From the NCBI GenBank assembly GCA_026391515.1, contig JAPLEC010000349.1:1-19842 (forward strand): a stretch of DNA of 19,842 bases, in the 5' to 3' direction. Positions within the stretch are counted from its first letter, which is position 1, and the number at the start of each line of letters is the position of its first letter. A program made the position numbers and the translations under genes. This document shows, one piece after another, positions 14,442 to 19,842 of this stretch. Source of the stretch: Bacteroidia bacterium (lineage in GTDB: Bacteria; Bacteroidota; Bacteroidia; Bacteroidales; VadinHA17). Below the pieces are notes generated by a model. That model was not told the origin of the DNA, made no database searches, and worked only from the letters and a program-made list of their open reading frames with translations.

Positions 14442-14954
14442 TTATTTTAATTTTATTGATATTTCTGTTCTTCTGTTTTTAGCTCTTCCTTCTTCAGTGA
14501 TATAATTAACAGTAGCTTTACTTTCGCCTGCCGATTCTGTCAGGATTCTGGTAGCATTAATCCCTTGTCCTTCAAGATATTTACTGACAACCTGGGCTCT
14601 TTTCATTCCAAGCTCCTGGTTGTATTCAGGGGTACCTACCAGGTCTGTGCAGCCTGTTACAGAAAGCATCGAACCAGGATATTTATCAAGCCATGCTTTA
14701 AATGGAGCAACGCTGTTATCTATTTGCGGATCAGATTTGAATTTTGCATCGTTAAATTCAAAATAGATCATGAGGTCCTTGGGCATTAATGCTTTAAGTT
14801 TCATTAAAGAATCTGCCTCAGTAGTCTGTTTGTCAGGGATTGTCAGTACCGGAACCGGCTTATTCATCATTGGCAGCAGCTTGTCATTATAAAGCCATGC
14901 CGAAATAAAGCACCAGATCACAAATACTATAAATCCGGTAATCAGGATTCTCAT
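14442..14954 (-). CDS. Membrane-anchored OmpA/MotB-like peptidoglycan-binding protein
   Basis: The 170 residues comprise one N-terminal hydrophobic segment (about 4-22, ILITGFIVFVIWCFISAWLY region), a Pro-rich linker and an OmpA-C-like domain (about 55-170). The domain shows IYFEFNDAKF, then VTGCTDLVGTPEYNQELGMK followed by RAQVVSKYL, and NRRTEI near the end. Asp104 and Arg119 are 15 residues apart, the spacing of the Asp/Arg pair that holds diaminopimelate of peptidoglycan in this family. There is no outer-membrane beta barrel and no lipobox, so it looks like an inner-membrane protein reaching the cell wall, as MotB does. It leads a probable operon with the coiled-coil gene (1-base gap) and SulP. 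I see no clear TAnnTTTG element upstream on this strand. Its partner and role are unknown; the anchoring of a membrane complex to the wall is an inference. Confidence 0.86.
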   Translation of the reverse strand: MRILITGFIVFVIWCFISAWLYNDKLLPMMNKPVPVLTIPDKQTTEADSLMKLKALMPKDLMIYFEFNDAKFKSDPQIDNSVAPFKAWLDKYPGSMLSVTGCTDLVGTPEYNQELGMKRAQVVSKYLEGQGINATRILTESAGESKATVNYITEEGRAKNRRTEISIKLK

Positions 14955-15012
14955 TTTAGTTCAATATTTGTTAAGTTATAGATCAGATAATTGTCCTTAC
15001 AAGTTAGGAAAT

Positions 15013-15029
15013 TATTCTAAAATAGAATA
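15013..15029. promoter_or_regulatory. Inverted repeat between divergent genes
   Basis: TATTCT (15013-15018) and AGAATA (15024-15029) form a perfect 6-bp inverted repeat with a 5-base centre, between the OmpA-like gene (-) and the glycosidase gene (+). It could be an operator, but in AT-rich DNA it may be chance. Confidence 0.25.
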
Positions 15030-15060
15030 CTCCAAAATAATAATTAATCACATATTGAAT

Positions 15061-15068
15061 TATTTTTG
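15061..15068 (+). promoter_or_regulatory. Candidate -7 element for the glycosidase pair
   Basis: TATTTTTG fits TAnnTTTG and ends 23 bases before the ATG at 15092. No good -33 TTG is found about 20 bases upstream. A regulated promoter is possible. Confidence 0.4.
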
Positions 15069-15091
15069 AAATCGAATGTACTTTCCTGACA

Positions 15092-17230
15092 ATGAAAAAA
15101 ACAATAATATCAGCCATTTTTCTTATTGCTGCTGCCATTTTATCTGATGCCCAGCAACCCTGGCAAAAGATTACTGATCCAAAAACCAGCGAGATAGCCG
15201 GGAATTTTAAATCGCCCCCTGCTGAATATGGAATGATCCTCTGGTGGGGTTGGGATGGACCAATGACCGATACTGTTATCAGACGCGATCTTGACAGAAT
15301 CAAAGAAATGGGCTTTCAGGGAGTTATGATTGAAGCAGGATACGGTATGTCTGCAAAATACCTGTCACCTGAATGGTTCAGCCTTGTAAAACTTGCCGTT
15401 TATGAAGCAAAACAGCGAGGGATGCGGGTTTGGATTGAGGATGAAGGCAAATACCCCAGCGGTTTTGCAGGTGGTAAATTTAGTAATGAACGCCCCGATC
15501 TTAAAATGCAGGGACTGGTTGTTACTGAAAGAATTAATCCAGGCGCCGGTGAAAAAATAACCAGAAAGCTCCCATATTATACATTGAGCGCTGTTGCATA
15601 TAATAATGAAGATAAATCAGATAAAATAATCGATATTTCCTCCGGAGAACTAAACTGGGTTGTTCCTGAAGGCAGCTGGCAGATCTTTCTGGCCGGATAT
15701 CGTTTCAGATCATCCGTAACACGTTCTGTCAATAATCTTTCAAGGGGGAAAGATACAACCGCTTCATTGATGGATTATCTTAATCCACTGGCAACCAGAC
15801 AGTTTCTTGACTGGACACACGAGCAGTACAAGAAGTACTTTGGAAGTGAATTTGGTAAAACTTTTATGGGTTTCATGGGTGATGAACCCGATTTTGCGTA
15901 TATGCCATGGACTCCAGATATTCTTGAGGAGTTCAAAAGCAGAAAAGGATATGATATAAAGCCATTTCTGGCTTCATTTTTTGTTCCCCAGCTTAGTGAT
16001 GAAGAAAAAAGGATGAAAGCCGATTACTGGGATGTATGGTCAAGTCTTTTCGGAGAAAACTTTTTTAAAGTCCAGGCTGACTGGTGCAGAGAGAACAATA
16101 TTGAATACATAGTTCATCTGAATCATGAAGACCAGATGCCCGGGCTGGTAAAATCTTCTGGCGACTTCTTCAGAAATATGCGTTACGTTGGTGTGCCTGG
16201 CGTCGATGCCATCTGGAGCCAGATTTGGATGGATCATGTTGCCGATTATCCAAAGCTTGCTTCGTCGGCATCGCATCTGTTCGGCAGACCCCGTGCTTTT
16301 ACTGAAAGCTTTGCCGCTTACACTTACCGTCCTTCGGTTCCCCAGGCAAAGTGGGTTATTGATTATCAGCTTGTCAGGGGAATAAATTTTGTTCAGATAA
16401 TGTTCATGTCAGCATCAACCACAAGGACACAACCGGCAGTGCCGCCTGCTAATGCTTCAGCAAGACCCGCAAATCAGGCTGCTCCGAGACCAAGCTTCTT
16501 TCTGACAGACACTTTCCCCCCTGTTGCTCACTATATTAACAGGGCTTCCTATTTGCTGTCACAAGGTAAGCCCGCTGCTAAGATCGGTATTTACTTTCCA
16601 ACGATGAGCATGTGGTATGGTGACAATGAATCAAATACAAGTGTATTGGACATTGCCCGCCAGTTAACGGAAAATCAAAAAGATTTTGATTTTGTTGATG
16701 AACAGGCACTTACATCAATACTTACTCTGGAAAACCGTACATTAAAAAACCTCAGCGGAGAGTCGTATCGTGCCTTGATAATACCTTCTATAAGTGTGAT
16801 TTCAGATGCTGCTCTTTTAAGATTACAGGAATTTGCAGCTTCAGGAGGCAAAGTGATTTTCATCGGAAACTTGCCTTCGCTGGTCGTTGATAAAAGTTTT
16901 GTGACTGCTGCAAAACCTTCTGATTTGACCTGGGCTATGCACGAGGAGACCGGTAAATTGACTTCTGCAATTTTTGAAGCACTACCTGAACCAGATTTTA
17001 AAACTGATAAAACTGTACCACAGTTAAAATATCTTCATCGTGAATGGAAGGATGCTGATCTATATTTTATTTTCAATGAAGGTAAAGAACCGCAATCTTT
17101 GAATATCTCTTTTCCGGGTAAAAGTAAAAAACAAATCTGGGATGCAACTACCGGTCAGATTTTGAAAATGAAAGGTTCCTCATTTTCCTTTGAACCATGG
17201 GAAACAAAATTTGTGATTATTAAAAAATAG
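15092..17230 (+). CDS. Secreted glycoside hydrolase, GH106 (alpha-L-rhamnosidase)-like
   Basis: This 712-residue protein has a signal peptide (1-20, cleavage near SDA-Q). The catalytic half starts with the WWGWDGPMTDTVIRRDLDRI motif (51-70), then GFQGVMIEAGYG and GMRVWIEDEGKYPSG (110-124). This is the TIM-barrel entry seen in GH106 and related glycosyl hydrolases. Glu265 in GFMGDEPDF and Glu405 in RAFTESF are the likely catalytic acids by position. Residues about 490-600 resemble a Rossmann/GATase-like domain (ALIIPSISVISDAALLRLQEFAASGGKVIFIGN), and 645-712 are a beta-sandwich ending (YFIFNEGKEPQSLNISF, WDATTGQI). It is shorter than typical GH106 enzymes of about 1,000 residues: the C-terminal carbohydrate-binding part is missing. 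An Ala/Pro-rich insert occurs at about 443-468. It probably acts in the periplasm on plant or algal glycans. The GH35-like gene follows 37 bases later, so they likely form an operon. Confidence 0.82.
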   Translation: MKKTIISAIFLIAAAILSDAQQPWQKITDPKTSEIAGNFKSPPAEYGMILWWGWDGPMTDTVIRRDLDRIKEMGFQGVMIEAGYGMSAKYLSPEWFSLVKLAVYEAKQRGMRVWIEDEGKYPSGFAGGKFSNERPDLKMQGLVVTERINPGAGEKITRKLPYYTLSAVAYNNEDKSDKIIDISSGELNWVVPEGSWQIFLAGYRFRSSVTRSVNNLSRGKDTTASLMDYLNPLATRQFLDWTHEQYKKYFGSEFGKTFMGFMGDEPDFAYMPWTPDILEEFKSRKGYDIKPFLASFFVPQLSDEEKRMKADYWDVWSSLFGENFFKVQADWCRENNIEYIVHLNHEDQMPGLVKSSGDFFRNMRYVGVPGVDAIWSQIWMDHVADYPKLASSASHLFGRPRAFTESFAAYTYRPSVPQAKWVIDYQLVRGINFVQIMFMSASTTRTQPAVPPANASARPANQAAPRPSFFLTDTFPPVAHYINRASYLLSQGKPAAKIGIYFPTMSMWYGDNESNTSVLDIARQLTENQKDFDFVDEQALTSILTLENRTLKNLSGESYRALIIPSISVISDAALLRLQEFAASGGKVIFIGNLPSLVVDKSFVTAAKPSDLTWAMHEETGKLTSAIFEALPEPDFKTDKTVPQLKYLHREWKDADLYFIFNEGKEPQSLNISFPGKSKKQIWDATTGQILKMKGSSFSFEPWETKFVIIKK

Positions 17231-17267
17231 AACAATAATTTTCTAAGCCAAACTTAATTTATTAAAC

Positions 17268-17750
17268 ATGAAAACGGTGCGTTTATTCCCCATTCTTTCA
17301 GTATTGTCAGCCTTGTTCTTTTCATCCTCCTGCAAAGACCAGGCTAATCTTCCGATACCTCATCTTGAAAAGCAAGGTGCTGCTACACAGCTGATTGTAG
17401 ACGGAAGACCATTCCTGGTACTTGGAGGAGAACTTCATAATTCGAGCTCAACGAGCCGCGAGTATATGAAAGAGTTCTGGCCAAAGCTTAAAGCATCAGG
17501 AATGAATACGGTGCTCGCAGGTGTTGAATGGGCTCTTGTGGAGCCTGAAGAAGGCAGGTTCGACTTTACAGTTGTTGACAATCTGATTGAAGATGCACGT
17601 GCACAGGATCTTCATCTTATATTATTATGGTTTGGCTCCTGGAAAAATGGTCAGTCGCATTATATGCCGAAAATGGGAAGAGTCTTGAAATTCTTTCCGC
17701 ATTCGGAAAAGAGACTCTTAAGTCTGATTCAAAAGCTTTTGCTGCAATGA
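17268..17750 (+). pseudogene. GH35/DUF5597-like beta-galactosidase-type lipoprotein, N-terminal fragment (frameshifted)
   Basis: The fragment opens with a lipoprotein signal peptide; the lipobox cysteine is Cys22 (SSSCKD), so the product would be lipid-anchored. It continues into the (beta/alpha)8 barrel of a GH35-type enzyme: LIVDGRPFLVLGGELHNSS, MKEFWPKLKASGMNTVLAGV, EWALVEPEEGRFDF, LILLWFGSWKNGQSHY. The correct frame ends at about 17663. After it the translation (MPKMGRVLKFFPHS...) is not family-like and stops at 17750. The rest of the enzyme resumes in another frame from about 17663. Between the halves, the family usually has a stretch of roughly 16 residues (of the type W..DPKRFPRV) that is absent here, so the lesion looks like a small deletion of 3n+1 bases rather than a single missing base. 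Assembly error is the alternative. Confidence 0.85.
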
Positions 17751-18901
17751 TGAAGCATTTGAATGAAATTGACAATAAATATCATACCGTACTTATGATT
17801 CAGGTTCAGAATGAAGTTGGAATACTTGGTTCTCCACGCGATCATAATGATCTTGCAGATGCAGCTTTCACCTCCTCAGTACCTCAGGAACTGATTGATT
17901 ACATGCTAAAAAACAAGGAGACACTGCTGCCTGAGCTGCTTGAAGTATGGTCGGCAGGAGGTTATAAAACAGCAGGTTCATGGGAAGAAGTTTTTGGCAA
18001 AAGTGTGAAAACCGATGAATTTTTTATGGCTTGGAATTATGCAGGTTTTCTCAACGGATGTGCTAAAGCAGGTAAAGCAGAATACAAAATACCAGTGTAT
18101 GTTAATGCATGGATTGTCCAGCCTCAGGATAAGGTGCCGGGAGACTATCCATCTGGTGGTCCTCAGGCTCATGTTTTGGATTTCTGGAGAGCCGGTGCAC
18201 CGGATATTGACCTTTTATGCCCTGACATTTACCTGCCCGACTTTGCAGAGATCTGTGCCATGTACACACGTAATAACAATACATTGTTCATTCCTGAATC
18301 GATGGCCGGAGAGAAGGGTGCCGCACAGCTGTTTTATGCAATCGGAAAATACAATGCTATCGGATATTCTCCCTTTGGCATTGAAAGAATTGTTTCGGGT
18401 AATGAAAATGATCCGATTTCAGATGCTTATAAAATTTTGAAAGAGTTTGCCCCTGTAATACTTGAAGCCCAAAAAAATGGAAAAATCACATCTGTATTGC
18501 TGAGTGAGGGAAAAAATCCTGCCGAGGAAGTTATACTCGGAGATTATAAGCTTCATGTTGAATTATCAAGAAGCTGGCGTTCACCGTCAGCCCCCGGAGG
18601 AGGAGCTGGCTTTGGAATTATAATTAACTCAGGTCCCGATGAATATATTATCTATGGAAATAATATTCAGGTCTCATTCTCATCCAACACCCCCGGACCT
18701 GCAATAGCCGCTATTGCACAGCTTGACGAAGGAAGATATGAAAATGGAAAATGGATTCAGGGAAGGCGGCTTAATGGTGACGATATCATGCTCGATTATG
18801 ATCTTGCAAAAAAAGCACTGGAAAATAAGACAGGAACCGGTTTAAGATTTGGAAACAGGAATGTTAATATACAGCGGGTTAAACTATACAGATACGAGTG
18901 A
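17627..18901 (+). pseudogene. GH35/DUF5597-like beta-galactosidase-type enzyme, C-terminal fragment (frameshifted)
   Basis: The family-like sequence begins near 17663 (YAENGKSLEILSAFGKETLK). The ATG at 17627 is just the first start codon in this frame and gives 424 residues whose first dozen are spurious. The fragment holds the rest of the GH35-type barrel, including the two expected catalytic glutamates: Glu63 in IQVQNEVGILG (acid/base) and Glu224 in LFIPESMAG (nucleophile). The C-terminal part (from about 278) is the DUF5597 beta-sandwich: SVLLSEGKNPAEEVILGDYK, GGGAGFGIIINSGPDEYIIYG, VKLYRYE at the end. Members of this group are beta-galactosidase-like enzymes on plant or algal polysaccharides. 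With the GH106-like gene upstream it could trim rhamnose- and galactose-containing glycans. As read, it lacks a signal peptide and would not be exported. The 3' end is 24 bases from the convergent glycosyltransferase gene. Confidence 0.85.
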
Positions 18902-18925
18902 ATTAATAAGTCATTTAATAATAAC

Positions 18926-19842
18926 TTAAGGCGCGAAATCTTTTGTTCTTTCAATCCAGAATTCATTGAAGCTCCTTACCGGATCTTCGCACAGATAAAC
19001 ACCAGTGCCATATTCACGTGCATCAGTATTTGTAATACTTCCTATTTTGGTAATCTTCCTGAATAATTGTCTGATATCTTCACCCGGCTCATCATTAATA
19101 TAAACCGCTGATGTAATATCCGGATCAAATTTTTCAGGGAACCAGTACATGAAGCTTTCGCTAAAGGAAACTGCTTCCGGAAGCTTGTATTTTTTCCCGA
19201 TTATGGTTATGGCTCCTGCTTGTCCGTAATTCTCCCCATAAATAAATGCTGCCTTTTTATCAGGAATTTTTTGCCATGCTTCGTTAGCAAGAGCTGTCAG
19301 TTCTTCCCAGCCGAGCATATCTGCATAATCCTGTGGAAGTGAATGCTTTGATCCGTCTTCGAAAGTTCTTCCGAAATCAAATCCATACTTTGACTCAACT
19401 GTGTTGAAATATTCAATTAATCCTTTGGTTTTAAAAACTGGTAAGCCAAATGGCAGAATAAAAACAGTGAGCAGAACCAGGAGAGCAATAAATGCCGACC
19501 TGGTGTACCATTTTCTGAATATTGATTCATAGCAAACTGCTCCGGCTGAAATAAGGAAAGGGAAAACTCCCTGAGTATAATAACTTTTACCCCTCAACAT
19601 CATCAGAGTTACTATCACTACTATCACAATCACGCCAAGGAATCTGAATTTTTTTTGCTGTTTATTAAAAAGTATATATAATAATCCTGCTATTGTAAGG
19701 AAAGATGAAGCGCCAGGCATAATTAGCTGTTCTGTTACAAAAGCTGACCTATTAACATTTACTAGCTGGTTTTCTGCTAGTTCTGACAGATGGTTTATCA
19801 CCGGCAATCCATGAGCAATCTGCCAGATACGGTTTGGGAGAA
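18926..19842 (-). CDS. GT39/ArnT-like membrane glycosyltransferase, C-terminal part; 5' end outside window
   Basis: The reading frame stays open to the window edge. Upstream of the apparent TTG start at 19807 it reads LPNRIWQIAHG and then LPVINHLSELAENQLV, a segment found after the mid-protein helices in ArnT/PMT-like glycosyltransferases, so the true start lies outside. About 304 residues are visible. Helices are evident at roughly SFLTIAGLLYILF, FLGVIVIVVIVTLMML, GVFPFLISAGAVC and SAFIALLVLLTVFILPF. A soluble domain of about 170 residues follows, with AFIYGENYGQAGAI and VYINDEPGEDIRQLF. These enzymes transfer a sugar from a polyprenyl-phosphate donor to lipid or protein acceptors at the periplasmic face. 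The catalytic N-terminal Asp/Glu motif is not in the window, so activity cannot be judged. It converges on the GH35-like gene. Confidence 0.85.
   Translation of the reverse strand, partial: LPNRIWQIAHGLPVINHLSELAENQLVNVNRSAFVTEQLIMPGASSFLTIAGLLYILFNKQQKKFRFLGVIVIVVIVTLMMLRGKSYYTQGVFPFLISAGAVCYESIFRKWYTRSAFIALLVLLTVFILPFGLPVFKTKGLIEYFNTVESKYGFDFGRTFEDGSKHSLPQDYADMLGWEELTALANEAWQKIPDKKAAFIYGENYGQAGAITIIGKKYKLPEAVSFSESFMYWFPEKFDPDITSAVYINDEPGEDIRQLFRKITKIGSITNTDAREYGTGVYLCEDPVRSFNEFWIERTKDFAP

Noticed and set aside
15092..18901. Polysaccharide utilisation locus
   Set aside because: No SusC, SusD, SGBP or regulator gene accompanies the two glycosidases, so only a glycosidase pair can be claimed.
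1..19842. Mobile element, prophage, CRISPR or defence system
   Set aside because: I found no transposase, integrase, phage structural gene, Cas gene, regularly spaced repeat or toxin-antitoxin pair; the gene mix looks like ordinary chromosome.

Overview
The window reads as chromosomal DNA of a Bacteroidota bacterium, probably an uncultured or environmental Bacteroidales/Marinilabiliales-type organism. Four things point there: moderately low GC; TAnnTTTG-type -7 promoter elements with only occasional Shine-Dalgarno sites; a type IX secretion C-terminal sorting domain on the CotH-family protein; and the protein families present (FISUMP domain, GH106-like and DUF5597/GH35-like glycosidases, SulP next to an OmpA-like protein). 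The assignment comes from gene content, not from a marker-gene comparison. I see no rRNA, tRNA, CRISPR, transposase, integrase or phage genes, and no intergenic gap exceeds about 200 bases.

Layout, left to right. (1) 2-1570 (+): the 3' part of a CrtI/phytoene-desaturase-like FAD oxidoreductase, closed by a clear intrinsic terminator. (2) 1716-2993 (+): a secreted right-handed beta-helix protein. (3) 3056-4258 (+): an unusual fusion of a cytosolic DUF4145-like domain, one membrane helix and a FISUMP domain whose C-terminal tail has been shifted out of frame. (4) 4453-5781 (+): a HlyD/MacA-type periplasmic adaptor with no pump genes beside it, then a terminator whose T-tract doubles as the -33 element of the next promoter. 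(5) 5920-6324 (+): a small three-helix membrane protein. (6) 6373-8400 (-): a large secreted CotH-kinase/lamin-tail protein with a T9SS tail. (7) 8566-8961 (+): a small four-helix membrane protein ending in a heptamer tandem repeat. (8) 9082-12285 (+): carB, full length, with no carA nearby. (9) 14954 down to 12289 (-): a probable three-gene operon of a membrane-anchored OmpA-like peptidoglycan-binding protein, a one-helix coiled-coil protein and a SulP anion transporter with STAS domain. (10) 15092-18901 (+): two glycosidase genes in tandem, a GH106-like one and a lipoprotein GH35/DUF5597-like one that is broken by a deletion plus frameshift. (11) 18926-19842 (-): the C-terminal part of an ArnT/GT39-like membrane glycosyltransferase.

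Functionally the region is a mix of housekeeping (carB), envelope and transport (adaptor, SulP, OmpA/coiled coil) and secreted carbohydrate-active proteins (beta-helix, two glycosidases). It is not a classical polysaccharide utilisation locus, since no SusC/SusD or sensor genes are present. The observations most worth a second look are the DUF4145-TM-FISUMP fusion, the two similar lesions (each a shift of the same sense plus loss of about 16-20 conserved residues) in the FISUMP and GH35-like genes, the OmpA/coiled-coil/SulP operon, and the terminator/promoter overlap. I did not find convincing evidence of a wholly new multi-gene system.
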